From Kibdelosporangium banguiense (GTDB lineage: Bacteria; Actinomycetota; Actinomycetes; Mycobacteriales; Pseudonocardiaceae), in the NCBI RefSeq assembly GCF_017876405.1, contig NZ_JAGINW010000001.1:6275203-6339202 (forward strand): a DNA stretch of 64,000 nucleotides. The letters are read 5' to 3'. Made by a program: the position numbers and the translations under genes. Below the pieces are notes generated by a model, which was not told the origin of the DNA, did not search any database, and saw nothing but the letters and a program-made list of their open reading frames with translations. Below, in pieces: positions 45,559 to 54,697 of this stretch (positions are counted from its first letter, which is position 1; each line of letters starts with the position of its first letter).

Positions 45559-46599
45559 GTGAGCTTCGACGCGCTGCTGTGGCTGTCCTTCGGCGGGCCT
45601 GAGGGCCCGGCCGACGTCCGGCCTTTCCTGGAGAACGTGACTCGCGGCCGGGGCGTGCCGCCGGAACGGCTGGACGAGGTCGAACAGCACTACCAGCACT
45701 TCGGCGGGGTCTCGCCGATCAACCGGCTCAACCGGGAGGCCATCGCCGCGGTCGAGGCTGAGCTGGCGGCGCAGGGCATCAAGCTGCCGGTGTACTTCGG
45801 CAACCGCAACTGGCACCCGATGGTGGAGGACACCGTCGGCAAGATGGCCGCCGACGGCGTCCAGCGTGCCCTGGTGTTCCCGACCAGCGCGTACGGCGGC
45901 TACTCCGCCTGCCGTCAGTACGACGAGGACATCCTGCGCGCCCGTGCGGCCGTTGGGCCGCAGTCACCTGAACTGGTGAAGTTGCGGCAGTTCTTCGACC
46001 ACCCGCTGTTCATCGAGGCCTTCGCCGACGCCACCCGTACGGCCCTTGCGTCCCTGCCTGAGGGCGCGCGGCTGGTGTTCACGGCCCACTCGGTGCCGAT
46101 CTCCGCCGACCGCGCGGCCGGGCCGCCTGAGGAGGGCGGCGGACGCTACTCCAAGCAGGTCCAGGAAGCGTCGAGGCTCGTTGCCGAGGCTGTCGGCGTG
46201 ACCGAGTACGACGTGGTCTGGCAGTCCCGGTCCGGCCCGCCCCAGGTGCCGTGGCTGGACCCGGACATCGTCGACCACATCGAGGATCTGCACGCCAAAG
46301 GCCTCCAGGCGGTCGCGGTGTGCCCGATCGGGTTCGTCAGCGACCACCTCGAGGTGATCTGGGACCTGGACAACGAGGCCGCCGAGAAGGCCGCCGAGCT
46401 GGGCATGGCCTTCGCCAGGGGCGCCACGCCGAACGGCGACCCGCGCTTCGCCCAGCTCGTGGTCGAGCTGGTCCGGGAACACACCGAAGGTGCCGAGGCC
46501 CGCAAGCTGTCGGACTTCACCCAGGCCGGTTGCACCGTGAACGGCGCGCCGTGCGCGGTCGGCTGCTGCGAACCGGCGAAGCGGCCCGCTCGTTCGTGA
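45559..46599 (+). CDS. hemH: Ferrochelatase
   Basis: A 346-residue ferrochelatase from GTG 45559 (MSFDALLWLSFGGPEGPADVRPFLENV). The catalytic His is in FTAHSVP and the metal site continues in SRSGPPQVPWLDPDI. The last 30 residues hold four Cys (AGCTVNGAPCAVGCCEP), consistent with the 2Fe-2S cluster of actinobacterial enzymes. In actinobacteria these insert iron into coproporphyrin III, so coproporphyrin ferrochelatase is the more exact name. It follows fabG-inhA as in mycobacteria but with two genes between. Confidence 0.95.
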   Translation: MSFDALLWLSFGGPEGPADVRPFLENVTRGRGVPPERLDEVEQHYQHFGGVSPINRLNREAIAAVEAELAAQGIKLPVYFGNRNWHPMVEDTVGKMAADGVQRALVFPTSAYGGYSACRQYDEDILRARAAVGPQSPELVKLRQFFDHPLFIEAFADATRTALASLPEGARLVFTAHSVPISADRAAGPPEEGGGRYSKQVQEASRLVAEAVGVTEYDVVWQSRSGPPQVPWLDPDIVDHIEDLHAKGLQAVAVCPIGFVSDHLEVIWDLDNEAAEKAAELGMAFARGATPNGDPRFAQLVVELVREHTEGAEARKLSDFTQAGCTVNGAPCAVGCCEPAKRPARS

Positions 46600-46613
46600 T
46601 GGCGAACGCGAAC

Positions 46614-46630
46614 CGCGTTCATCCGGACAA
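46614..46630. terminator. Weak hairpin between hemH and the convergent gene
   Basis: GAACGCG (46614-46620) and CGCGTTC (46624-46630) form a short perfect stem 15 bp after the hemH stop, in the 43-bp convergent gap. No T-run follows. Confidence 0.35.
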
Positions 46631-46642
46631 AATGGACACTCT

Positions 46643-46978
46643 CTAGCTCCGTGGAGTCATGTCCACGAACCAGTAGTAGCTCGACGAGTTGCCATGGCCT
46701 AACAGCGCACGCATGAAGACCGGGCCCTCGTCGGGCTTCGCCATGCGCCTTTCCTGCTCGAAGCTGGCGCCCTCCTGCAGGAAGCGCTTGGCCTTGGCGG
46801 CATAGGCATGGTCAAGCACGGTGTGCGTGACGCCTTCCGCCTCACTCCACTGATACTCCACAAGGGGGCGTGGAGGAGTGCCGTTCTCGCGACCCCACGT
46901 GTAGAGCACCACGCGCGTCGGGATGTAGTCCTCGGGTAGGGCCTGCATGGGGGTCACCGTAAACCCGGGGTCCGACAT
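46643..46978 (-). CDS. Hypothetical protein, 111 residues
   Basis: From ATG 46978 (MSDPGFTVTPMQALPEDYIP), with GGAG upstream. The protein has a compact pattern of aromatic and charged residues (TRVVLYTWGRENGTPPRPLVEYQW, AKRFLQEGASFEQERRMAKPDEG, SSSYYWFVDMTPRS) and no signal peptide, membrane segment or known motif. Possibly a small enzyme-like or binding domain. It stands convergent to hemH and divergent from the ROK regulator. Confidence 0.65.
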   Translation of the reverse strand: MSDPGFTVTPMQALPEDYIPTRVVLYTWGRENGTPPRPLVEYQWSEAEGVTHTVLDHAYAAKAKRFLQEGASFEQERRMAKPDEGPVFMRALLGHGNSSSYYWFVDMTPRS

Positions 46979-47014
46979 CTCGCTCCGGTTACTGGTCTTG
47001 ACCATTGCCGCCCT

Positions 47015-47055
47015 GGTGACTAGCGTCACCGTAAATCGTCTGGGAAGTTACCAGA
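47015..47055. promoter_or_regulatory. Inverted repeats upstream of the ROK regulator
   Basis: GGTGAC-TAGC-GTCACC is perfect at 47015-47030, and TCTGG-GAAGTTA-CCAGA is at 47039-47055, before the TTG at 47084. TTGACC (46999-47004) is a fair -35 element. Such sites suit ROK repressors. The sugar operon starts only 26 bp after the ROK gene, so this may control the whole operon. Confidence 0.45.
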
Positions 47056-47083
47056 TTAATTAGACCCTATCCCGGGAGCCGAG

Positions 47084-48337
47084 TTGAGAGCGGGAAGTCC
47101 GCGACTGCTGCGCGAGATCAACGATCGCGCGGCCATCGACGCGCTGCTGCGCGATGGCCCGCTGACGCGATCCGAGCTGGAGTACGCGATCGGCCTGTCC
47201 AAGCCGGCGACCGCCCAGCTGCTTGCGCGGCTGGAGGAAGAGGGAGTTGTTGTCCGCGAAGGGTTGCGTGGCGGCGGGCGGGGCCCGCGCGCACAGCTCT
47301 GGGCGGTCAAGGGGGCGGTCGCGCACGTCGCGGCGATCGACCTGACGCCGCGCGGCGTGGACATCGCGATCGCCGACATCTCCGGCGCGGTGCTCACCGA
47401 GCACCGGCAAGGTGTCCCGCCCAGAGGCACAGCCGACGAGGTGCTGCGCGGTTTCCGGGACGCCACGGCCAAAGCGTGCGAACGGGCCGGGCTGACCCTC
47501 GACGACCTGCGGCACATCGTGGTCGGCACCCCCGGCGCGATCAACCCGCGTACCGGGCACCTGTGGTTCGCACCGCATCTGCCTGGCTGGGAAGGCTTTG
47601 ACATGCCCGGCCGGATCGGCACCGAACTCGGTGTCCCGGTCACCATCGAGAACGACGTGAACCTGGTCGCGCTCGAGGAGATGATCGCCGGGCAGGCCAC
47701 CGCGGCCCGCAGCTTCGTGATGATCTGGCTGGATCACGGCATCGGTGGCGCGATCGTGGTGGACCGCAAGCTGTTGCGCGGCGCGACCGGCGGCGCCGGT
47801 GAGATCGACTGGATGCACGTGCCCGACCGGGCCGCGGCCGACACCGGGATTCCCGCGACGGGCACCCGGTTCGGCGATCTGGTCAGCTCGCCGAACGTGG
47901 TGAAGCTGGCCAAGGCGTACGGCATCGCCGCGCGCAACGGCTGGACCGCGGTGGCCAAGGCGGTCAGTCAGATCACTGAAAGTGCGGAGACTTCCGAACA
48001 ACAGCAAGGGGAACAGTTCCTCACCGACCTGGCTCGCCGGGTCGCCACCGGCGTTGCCGGCGTGGTCAGCGTGGTGGACCCGGAACTGGTGCTGCTGTGC
48101 GGGAAAACCGGCTTGGCGGGCGGATCGACGCTGTGCCGGCTGATCAGTGCGGAGCTGCGGAGCATGGTGGTACCCCGCACTCCAGTGGAGTTCAGCGCGC
48201 TCGCCGGCAACGCCGTGCGGGCGGGCGCGCTGCATTCCGCCCTTGCGGTGGTCCGGGAGCAGGTCTTCGGGCTCACCGGCGATATCACCGAACCCTCACA
48301 CCGACTGGAGCACGCCAGTCGGGTGGCGTCCGACTAG
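47084..48337 (+). CDS. ROK-family transcriptional regulator
   Basis: A 417-residue protein. A winged helix-turn-helix is at the N-terminus (PLTRSELEYAIGLSKPATAQLLARLEEEGVV), then the ROK sugar-kinase-like fold (HVAAIDLTPRGVDIAIADIS, IVVGTPGAINPRTGHLWFAPHLPGWEGFD, VTIENDVNLVALEE, LDHGIGGAIVVD). The TTG start at 47084 has no strong ribosome site. The regulator presumably senses the sugar of the following ABC transporter operon and represses it. The usual Cys-rich zinc motif of ROK kinases is not seen, which is normal in many ROK regulators. Confidence 0.9.
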   Translation: MRAGSPRLLREINDRAAIDALLRDGPLTRSELEYAIGLSKPATAQLLARLEEEGVVVREGLRGGGRGPRAQLWAVKGAVAHVAAIDLTPRGVDIAIADISGAVLTEHRQGVPPRGTADEVLRGFRDATAKACERAGLTLDDLRHIVVGTPGAINPRTGHLWFAPHLPGWEGFDMPGRIGTELGVPVTIENDVNLVALEEMIAGQATAARSFVMIWLDHGIGGAIVVDRKLLRGATGGAGEIDWMHVPDRAAADTGIPATGTRFGDLVSSPNVVKLAKAYGIAARNGWTAVAKAVSQITESAETSEQQQGEQFLTDLARRVATGVAGVVSVVDPELVLLCGKTGLAGGSTLCRLISAELRSMVVPRTPVEFSALAGNAVRAGALHSALAVVREQVFGLTGDITEPSHRLEHASRVASD

Positions 48338-48363
48338 TTTTCCCAATTCCCCCAGGAGGGCAA

Positions 48364-49707
48364 ATGCGCAAGGCCCCCATGCGTGTGCTGCTGTGTTCGG
48401 TGGCGTTACTCGTCGCGTCCTGTTCCGGTGCGGCAGGCGGTGGCGGCGGAGGCACGAGCGGCGACCCGGGCGCCGCTCCGGCCAAGGACGCCACGCTGAC
48501 CCTCGAGGTCTACAGCAAGTTCACCGACCGGGAGGAACGGGAGCTCAACAAGGTCCTCGACGGCTTCAAGAGCAAGTACCCGAACATCACGGTCAAGCAC
48601 ACCGGCAACCAGGACGACGACAAGCTCACCCAGTCCATCCAGGCGGGCAGCCCGCCGGACGTGGCGATCTCGTTCTACACCGACAACCTGGGCAACTGGT
48701 GCCAGAGCGGTGCCTTCCAGGACCTCAAGCCGTACATCGAGCGCGACAAGATCGACGTCAACCAGATCCCGCAGGCGGTTCGCGACTACACCACGTTCGA
48801 CGGCAAGCGCTGCGCGATGCCGCTGCTGGCCGACGCGTTCGGCCTGTACTACAACAAGGACCTGTTCGCGCAGGCCGGGCTGAGCGGCCCGCCCAAGACC
48901 ACCGACGAGCTGTTCGAGTACGCCAAGAAGCTGACCAAGTTCGGGCCGGACGGCTCGATCGAGGTCGCCGGGTTCTCCGCCTCCATGCCGTTCTACGGCA
49001 ACCTGGCCGAGGTGTGGTCGCCGATGTTCGGCGCGAAGTACCTCAACGCCGAAGGCAAGTCCGGACTGGCTGGAAGTCCACAGTGGAAGGAGATGTTCGA
49101 GTTCCAGAAGAAGCTCGTCGACTTCTACGGCGTGGACAAGCTGGAGAAGTTCAAGGCGGGCCTGGGCGACGAGTACTCCCCGGACAACGCCTTCCACAAG
49201 GGCAAGCTGGCCATGGCGCTGGACGGTGAGTTCCGTACCGCGTTCATCGCCGACACCGCGCCGACCCTCAACTACGGCACCGCGCCGTCGCCCATGTCGT
49301 CGGCCAACTCCTCGATGTACGGCGGCGGACTGGTCACCGGCACGATCATCGCGCTGCCCAAGGGCGTGAAGAACCCGGGCGCTTCCTGGGAACTGATCAA
49401 GTACCTGACCCTGGACACCGGCGCGCTGGTGCAGTTCTCCAACGGCATCAACAACCTGCCCAGCACTATCGACTCGCTGAAGTCGCCTGAGCTGAAGCAC
49501 CAGCCGCAGTTCCAGACGTTCCTGGACATCTACGGCAGCGGCAAGCTGGTCACCAAGCCGTCCACCGCGATCGGCGACGCGCACCTGAAGGCGGTCAACG
49601 ACTTCGCCGAGCAGTGGGTCGCGGGCAAGGTGCCGGACCTGCAGGCAGGACTGAAGAAGGTGGACGACCAGATCAACGACGCGCTGGCGCAGAAGCAAGG
49701 CAAGTAG
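48364..49707 (+). CDS. Sugar ABC transporter substrate-binding lipoprotein
   Basis: A 447-residue lipoprotein. The lipobox LLVASC places the lipidated Cys at residue 20, followed by a Gly/Ala-rich linker. The mature part is an extracellular solute-binding protein of family 1 (LEVYSKFTDREERELNKVLDGFKSKYPNITVKHT, AMPLLADAFGLYYNKDLF, GKLAMALDGEFRTAFI). GGAGGG precedes the ATG. It captures an oligosaccharide for the permeases that follow. No ATPase gene is in the operon, as is usual in actinomycetes where a shared MsiK-type ATPase serves such systems. Confidence 0.93.
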   Translation: MRKAPMRVLLCSVALLVASCSGAAGGGGGGTSGDPGAAPAKDATLTLEVYSKFTDREERELNKVLDGFKSKYPNITVKHTGNQDDDKLTQSIQAGSPPDVAISFYTDNLGNWCQSGAFQDLKPYIERDKIDVNQIPQAVRDYTTFDGKRCAMPLLADAFGLYYNKDLFAQAGLSGPPKTTDELFEYAKKLTKFGPDGSIEVAGFSASMPFYGNLAEVWSPMFGAKYLNAEGKSGLAGSPQWKEMFEFQKKLVDFYGVDKLEKFKAGLGDEYSPDNAFHKGKLAMALDGEFRTAFIADTAPTLNYGTAPSPMSSANSSMYGGGLVTGTIIALPKGVKNPGASWELIKYLTLDTGALVQFSNGINNLPSTIDSLKSPELKHQPQFQTFLDIYGSGKLVTKPSTAIGDAHLKAVNDFAEQWVAGKVPDLQAGLKKVDDQINDALAQKQGK

Positions 49708-49716
49708 CACACCACG

Positions 49717-50706
49717 ATGACCGCTACCTTGCATCGCCCGGACACGGACTCGTCACCGGCCCCCGCCAAGGGGCTGGGGCGGGTCCGCTCCCGCCGCCGG
49801 TGGGTCGTACTGGGTTTCATGGCCCCGGCGATCCTCGGGTTCCTGATCTTCTTCGGGTACCCGCTGGTTGCCACGGTGTATTTCTCCATGACCCGGTACG
49901 ACCTGATCAATCCGCCGCAGTGGGTCGGGTTCGACAACTACGTCCGGATGTTCACCACCGAACCACTGGTGGGCACCGCCGCGTACAACACGCTGTGGCT
50001 GGTGATCGTGCTGACGGTCTGCCGGGTGGTCTTCGCGCTCGGCACGGCGTCGATCATCTCCCGGCTGCGCCGCGGACTCGGGCTGGTGCGCACCTTGTGC
50101 TACCTGCCTGCGCTCGCGCCACCCGCCGCGGCGACGCTGGTGTTCGTCTTCGTGTTCAACCCGGAGTTCGGCCCGGTCAACCGGTTCCTGCGCTGGCTGG
50201 GCATCGACGGCGGGCTGTGGTTCAACGACCCGGCCATGTCCAAGCCGTCGCTGACCCTGCTGGTGCTGTGGGGCTCCGGCGAGCTGATGATCATCATCCT
50301 GGCGGCGCTGCTGGACGTGCCGCAGGAGCAGTACGAATCGGCCTCTTTGGACGGTGCGGGCCCGGTGCGCCGGTTCTGGCACATCACGCTGCCGTCGATC
50401 TCGCCGGTGCTGCTGTTCGGCATCGTCAACTCGATGATCTTCGCGCTGCAGTTCTTCACCCAGGCGGTGGTCGCGGGCGCGGCCGCGGCCGGAACCGCTG
50501 ACGTGGCAGGCAATACCAAGTTCATCGGTGCGCCGCAGAACTCCACGCTGACCTACCCGGTGTGGCTGTACGTCCAGGGCTTCCGGTATTCCAACATGGG
50601 GTACGCGGCGGCGATGGCCGTGCTGCTGTTCATCGTCTCCTTCGCGTTCACCGCGATCCTGGTCCGGCAGCTCCGCCGGGCATCCCACGTCGAGGAGGCC
50701 GCATGA
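49717..50706 (+). CDS. Sugar ABC transporter permease (MalF-like)
   Basis: A 329-residue permease with about six membrane segments (FMAPAILGFLIFFGYPLVATV, LWLVIVLTVCRVVFALGTASI, LVFVFVFNPEFGPVNRFL). The EAA-type coupling loop is EQYESASLDGAGPVRRFWHITLPSISPV. It lies 9 bp after the lipoprotein gene, and its stop overlaps the next permease start. Forms the heterodimeric channel with the 50703 product. Confidence 0.93.
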   Translation: MTATLHRPDTDSSPAPAKGLGRVRSRRRWVVLGFMAPAILGFLIFFGYPLVATVYFSMTRYDLINPPQWVGFDNYVRMFTTEPLVGTAAYNTLWLVIVLTVCRVVFALGTASIISRLRRGLGLVRTLCYLPALAPPAAATLVFVFVFNPEFGPVNRFLRWLGIDGGLWFNDPAMSKPSLTLLVLWGSGELMIIILAALLDVPQEQYESASLDGAGPVRRFWHITLPSISPVLLFGIVNSMIFALQFFTQAVVAGAAAAGTADVAGNTKFIGAPQNSTLTYPVWLYVQGFRYSNMGYAAAMAVLLFIVSFAFTAILVRQLRRASHVEEAA

Positions 50707-51593
50707 CAGCCGTTGTGTCGACTTCCCAGCGGGCCGGTGGGCCGCCGGTTCTGGTTCGTCGCAAGGTTTCCTGGAACAAGCGGCTGTACTGGGTCGCGAC
50801 CCACAGTATCGGCATCGCGATGGGCATCGCGTTCACCCTGCCGGTCCTGCTGGTGCTGCTGACCTCGTTCATGAAGAGCGACCAGGCGATGACCGCGAGC
50901 TGGTGGCCACGGGAATGGCACTTCGAGAACTTCGTCGAGGTGTTCGAGAAGGCCCCGATGCTGACCTACCTGCTCAACAGCATGACGTACTCGCTGCTGG
51001 CCACGCTGGGCATCCTCGTCTCGGCGATCCCCGCGGCGTACGCGCTGGCGAAACTGCGCTGGCGTGGCCAGACCTGGGCGTTCATGGCCGTGGTGGCCGC
51101 GATGATGCTGCCGCCACAGGTGGTCATCGTCCCGCTGTTCGACATGTGGGTCCGGATGGGACTGACCGGCACGCTGGTTCCGTTGATAGCGCCGTACTTC
51201 CTGTTCGACGCGTTCAGCATCTTCCTGCTGCGGCAGTTCTTCCTCACGATTCCCAAGGACTATCTCGACGCGGCCCGCATCGACGGCTGCTCGGAACTGC
51301 AGGTGCTCTACCGGGTGGTGGTGCCGATGGCCAAGCCGGGTATCGCGGCCGCGGCGATGTTCTGTTTCCTCTACACCTGGAACGACTACTTCGGGCCGTT
51401 GCTGTACACCGCGCAGGCACGCGACAACTGGACGTTGTCGCTGGCGATCGCGTCCTTCCGGGGGATGCACCACGTGGAGTGGAATCTGACGATGGCCGCG
51501 ACGGTCGTGACGATGTTGCCGGCGATCGTCTTGTTCGTCTTCGCACAGAAGTCGTTCGTCAAGGGTGTCACGTTCACGGGAGTGAAGGGTTAA
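50703..51593 (+). CDS. Sugar ABC transporter permease (MalG-like)
   Basis: A 296-residue permease with six membrane segments (IGIAMGIAFTLPVLLVLLTSF, FMAVVAAMMLPPQVVIVPLF). The EAA loop is DYLDAARIDGCSELQVLYRVVVPMAKPG. It starts by 4-bp overlap with the first permease and is followed after 3 bp by the GH4 gene, so the whole set is one operon. Confidence 0.93.
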   Translation: MTAVVSTSQRAGGPPVLVRRKVSWNKRLYWVATHSIGIAMGIAFTLPVLLVLLTSFMKSDQAMTASWWPREWHFENFVEVFEKAPMLTYLLNSMTYSLLATLGILVSAIPAAYALAKLRWRGQTWAFMAVVAAMMLPPQVVIVPLFDMWVRMGLTGTLVPLIAPYFLFDAFSIFLLRQFFLTIPKDYLDAARIDGCSELQVLYRVVVPMAKPGIAAAAMFCFLYTWNDYFGPLLYTAQARDNWTLSLAIASFRGMHHVEWNLTMAATVVTMLPAIVLFVFAQKSFVKGVTFTGVKG

Positions 51594-51596
51594 CCG

Positions 51597-52874
51597 ATGA
51601 GACTGACCGTGGTGGGTGGCGGATCCACTTACACGCCAGAGCTGGTCGACGGGATAGCCGGCCGGCGCGCCAGCCTGGACGTCGACGAGATCGTGCTGGT
51701 AGACCCGGACACCCATCGGTTGCGGATCGTCGGTGACTTCTGTCAACGGCTGCTTCAACATGCCGGTCATCCCGCGAAGGTCCTGACCACCACCAGCCTG
51801 GAGCAGGGCGTCGAAGGCGCTTCGGCGGTCCTGCTGCAGCTGCGGGTCGGCGGGCAGAAGGCTCGTCGCTCCGACGAGACCTTTCCGCATGCCTGTGGCT
51901 GTATCGGTCAGGAGACCACCGGCGCGGGCGGGCTCGCCAAGGCCCTGCGCACGGTTCCGGTGGTGCTGGACATAGCCGAGCGGGTGCGCCGGATCGCCGG
52001 TGAGGACACGTGGATCGTGAACTTCACCAACCCGGTCGGCATCGTCACACGGGCTCTGCTGGAGGCTGGCCACCGTGCTGTCGGGCTGTGCAACGTGGCG
52101 ATCGGCCTGCAGCGCAAGTTCGCCGCACTGTTCAATGTGGACACCAACGCGGTCCGTCTCGATCACGTGGGGCTCAACCACCTCACGTGGGAGCGTGGCG
52201 TGACTGTGTCCACACCCGACGGTTCAGTTGAGCGGATCGATGATCTGCTCGGTGAGTTCGGCGAGCAGGTCGCTGCCGAGGTCAAGGTCCCGGTGGAGTG
52301 GATGCGCCGGATGAACGCGATCCCTTCGTATTACCTGAAGTACTACTACGCGCACGACGACGTGCTGGCCGACCAGTTGGAGAACCCGCCGCGGGCCGAC
52401 GTGGTGATCGAGGTGGAGAACGAGTTGCTGAGCCAGTACGCCGATCCGAGTGTGGTCACCAAGCCGGCGAGCCTGGCCAAACGCGGCGGGGCCTACTACT
52501 CGGAGGCCGCGGTCCAGCTGGTGCACGCGTTGACCGGCGGCGGTCCGCCGGAAGAGCATGTGGTGAACGTGCGCAACAACGGCGCGATGCCGTTCCTGCC
52601 GGACGACGCGGTGATCGAAGTACCGGCCATTGTGGACGGTCAGGGCGCGGTGCCGCTGCCGATCAGCCCGGTCGAGCCGAGGTTCTCCGGACTCATCTCG
52701 CACGTGACCGCGTACGAGTTCCTGGCGCTGGAAGCAGCTCTGTACGGCGGCCGCGACCGCGTGGCCGACGCGCTGCTGGCGCACCCGCTGGTCGGCCAGT
52801 ACGCCTTCGCGGACCGGCTGGCGGACGACCTGATCGCCGCCAACCGCGCCGACCTGCCGTGGGCCCGCATATGA
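51597..52874 (+). CDS. Glycoside hydrolase family 4 (6-phospho-glucosidase-like)
   Basis: A 425-residue NAD+- and metal-dependent GH4 enzyme. The Rossmann start is LTVVGGGSTYTPELVDGIAGR. Metal ligands expected of the family are visible: Cys165 in GLCNVAIG and His195 in GLNHLTWERGV. GH4 enzymes cleave phosphorylated disaccharides, and this sequence is nearest in type to 6-phospho-beta-glucosidases. With a kinase in the operon and no PTS genes, it probably acts on a sugar phosphorylated after import. Its stop overlaps the kinase start. Confidence 0.92.
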   Translation: MRLTVVGGGSTYTPELVDGIAGRRASLDVDEIVLVDPDTHRLRIVGDFCQRLLQHAGHPAKVLTTTSLEQGVEGASAVLLQLRVGGQKARRSDETFPHACGCIGQETTGAGGLAKALRTVPVVLDIAERVRRIAGEDTWIVNFTNPVGIVTRALLEAGHRAVGLCNVAIGLQRKFAALFNVDTNAVRLDHVGLNHLTWERGVTVSTPDGSVERIDDLLGEFGEQVAAEVKVPVEWMRRMNAIPSYYLKYYYAHDDVLADQLENPPRADVVIEVENELLSQYADPSVVTKPASLAKRGGAYYSEAAVQLVHALTGGGPPEEHVVNVRNNGAMPFLPDDAVIEVPAIVDGQGAVPLPISPVEPRFSGLISHVTAYEFLALEAALYGGRDRVADALLAHPLVGQYAFADRLADDLIAANRADLPWARI

Positions 52875-53968
52875 ACGAGGATGCTGTGATCATCGCCATC
52901 GACGGCGGCGGCAGCAAAACAGACGTCCTCCTGGTCGATGCCTCGGGCGCGGTGCTCGGACGGTCCCGCGGGGCCGGGGCCTCGCCCCAGGTCGTGGGGA
53001 TGAAGCCGGGCCTGGACGTGTTCGAGAGCCTGGTGGCCGAAGCCGCGGTCCAGGCAGGACTCCCCGCGACACCGCCTTTTGGCACGCACACCTCCGCCTA
53101 CCTCGCGGGCGCGGACCTGCCCGCAGAAGAGGAAGAGCTGTTCCAGGCGTTGACCGAGCGTGGCTGGTCGGAGTCCGTTGTGGTCGGCAACGACACTTTT
53201 GCGTTGTTACGCGCAGGAACCACAGACGGTGTCGGTGTCGCGGTCGTGTGCGGCGCGGGTATCAACTGTGTTGGTGTCTCGGCGGACGGCCGTGTTCATC
53301 GTTTTCCGGCGCTGGGCCGGATCTCCGGCGACTGGGGCGGCGGATTCCAACTGGGATCCGAGGCATTGTGGTGGGCGGTTCGCGACGCGGACGGCCGTGG
53401 CCCGCGCACGGAGTTGCTGCCTGCGGTCGTGGAACACTTCGGCGCCAGGGACATCTTCGAGGTGGTCGAACGACTGCACTTCAAGTCGTTGCCACGGCAG
53501 CGGATCCACGAGTTGTCGCCGCTGCTGTTCCGGATCGCGTCGGCCGGGGACACCATCGCCAACCGGGTCGTCCAGCAGTTGGTCGACGAGGTCGCGACCA
53601 TGGTGTCGGTCACTGTGCGCGAGCTGGGGATGACCGGCGAGGCGCCGGTGGTCGTGCTCGGTGGCGGCGTGCTGACCGGTGTGGACTCCTCGGTGATCGC
53701 CCAGATCGCGCAGCGCTGCGTCGACGTGGCACCCCGGGCTGACGTCCGGGTGGTCGACATCGCTCCCGTGGTGGGCGCGGCCCTGCTCGGCCTGGACGCG
53801 ATCGGCGCCCCGGCAGCCGCCAAGACGCGTCTGCGCGCCTCGGCGGGCCTGCTGAGCTCAGTGCCGGCCGGCGTGATCGGACAGAGCGCGGACGGCCTCG
53901 TCAATGGCGGCGCACCGAGCGAGCCGGACGGCGTCGGCAAGCGGCCGGAGCGCTTCGGAGCGTCGTGA
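52871..53968 (+). CDS. BadF/BadG-type sugar kinase (N-acetylglucosamine kinase-like)
   Basis: A 365-residue ASKHA-fold kinase. The phosphate-binding start is AIDGGGSKTDVLLVDASGAV; a second motif is VVGNDTFALLRAGTTDGVG with VVCGAGINCVGV; the sugar/nucleotide region is GGGFQLGSEALWWAVRDADGRG, then VVVLGGGVLTG. It probably phosphorylates the imported amino sugar or disaccharide that the GH4 enzyme then cleaves. The last 111 bp overlap the convergent gene at 53858-54697, and the C-terminal 37 residues (SAGLLSSVPAGVIGQSADGL onwards) are not conserved features of the family. Confidence 0.88.
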   Translation: MNEDAVIIAIDGGGSKTDVLLVDASGAVLGRSRGAGASPQVVGMKPGLDVFESLVAEAAVQAGLPATPPFGTHTSAYLAGADLPAEEEELFQALTERGWSESVVVGNDTFALLRAGTTDGVGVAVVCGAGINCVGVSADGRVHRFPALGRISGDWGGGFQLGSEALWWAVRDADGRGPRTELLPAVVEHFGARDIFEVVERLHFKSLPRQRIHELSPLLFRIASAGDTIANRVVQQLVDEVATMVSVTVRELGMTGEAPVVVLGGGVLTGVDSSVIAQIAQRCVDVAPRADVRVVDIAPVVGAALLGLDAIGAPAAAKTRLRASAGLLSSVPAGVIGQSADGLVNGGAPSEPDGVGKRPERFGAS

Positions 53969-54697
53969 CGCCGCGGAGGACGACAACGCACCGCCGGGGT
54001 CGTCCTCCGCCGCCACCTCGAGAATCGCGGAGACCTCACTAGCCCGCTGCAGCACGCGCAGAGCCTTCTGCGGCATCCCGATCGGCCAGCGTGCCCGCGC
54101 ACTCACCGCGGCCCGCTCTTTGATCTCGTGCCGCACCCCCGGACGGTTGCTGGTGAGATCCAGCGACGCCAACGTGCCCGCGGCCTCACGCATCGCAGTC
54201 GACAGGTTGTGGTCCGCCTCGCCCAACGGCGTGTGCTCAGCCGGGGGAGTAGCCGGCAGGTCGAACACGGTCCAGCGAATCACGCCGTCGGCAACCGTCT
54301 CCGGCACAATGCCGATTCCGGCGTCCGCCAGCACAACCGCCTGGCCGACGCGCACGGCCTCGCTGGCCAGCCGCGTCGAACCGCCCAGCCCGCGCACGTC
54401 GCCAGGCACCGGGATCACGAGTCTCGCCGTGGTCGCGCCTGCTTTTCGCAGCGCCGCGAGCAGGCCGGCGATCTGTCCCGCTCGTTCGTCTCTGGCCGGC
54501 AACTCCAATGCCGTCGCAGTTCCGTCATCATCCGCGACGACCTCATGCATCTCCGACCAGACGGCGAGCGCATCGAGAGCGTCATCGGGCGCGGCGACTC
54601 CGTGCAACCAGGCAGAGCCCCACACAGCGAACGTGGCACTTGGAAACGGCACGGCCGCAAGGATACTGCCCCCGGATACCGGCAACGCCGAGGCCAT
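53858..54697 (-). CDS. Hypothetical protein, 279 residues
   Basis: From ATG 54697 (MASALPVSGGSILAAVPFPS). The protein is alpha/beta in character with an N-terminal ATFAVWGSAWLHGVAAPDDALDALAVW, a middle GKRLVIPVPGDVRGLGG-like segment (ARLVIPVPGDVRGLGGSTRL) and a helical C-terminus (VLQRASEVSAILEVAAEDDPGGALSSSAASRRSEALRPLADAVRLA). I know of no named family; similar hypothetical proteins occur in actinomycetes. It is divergent from the AAA+ gene at 54792. Its C-terminus overlaps the kinase gene by 111 bp, which is unusual, and its start may be later. Confidence 0.68.
   Translation of the reverse strand: MASALPVSGGSILAAVPFPSATFAVWGSAWLHGVAAPDDALDALAVWSEMHEVVADDDGTATALELPARDERAGQIAGLLAALRKAGATTARLVIPVPGDVRGLGGSTRLASEAVRVGQAVVLADAGIGIVPETVADGVIRWTVFDLPATPPAEHTPLGEADHNLSTAMREAAGTLASLDLTSNRPGVRHEIKERAAVSARARWPIGMPQKALRVLQRASEVSAILEVAAEDDPGGALSSSAASRRSEALRPLADAVRLARCAAIDEAVRALSDHAGRH

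Noticed and set aside
48364..51593. Missing ATPase gene in the sugar ABC operon as evidence of a broken system
   Set aside because: Shared MsiK-type ATPases serve such operons in actinomycetes, so absence is normal.
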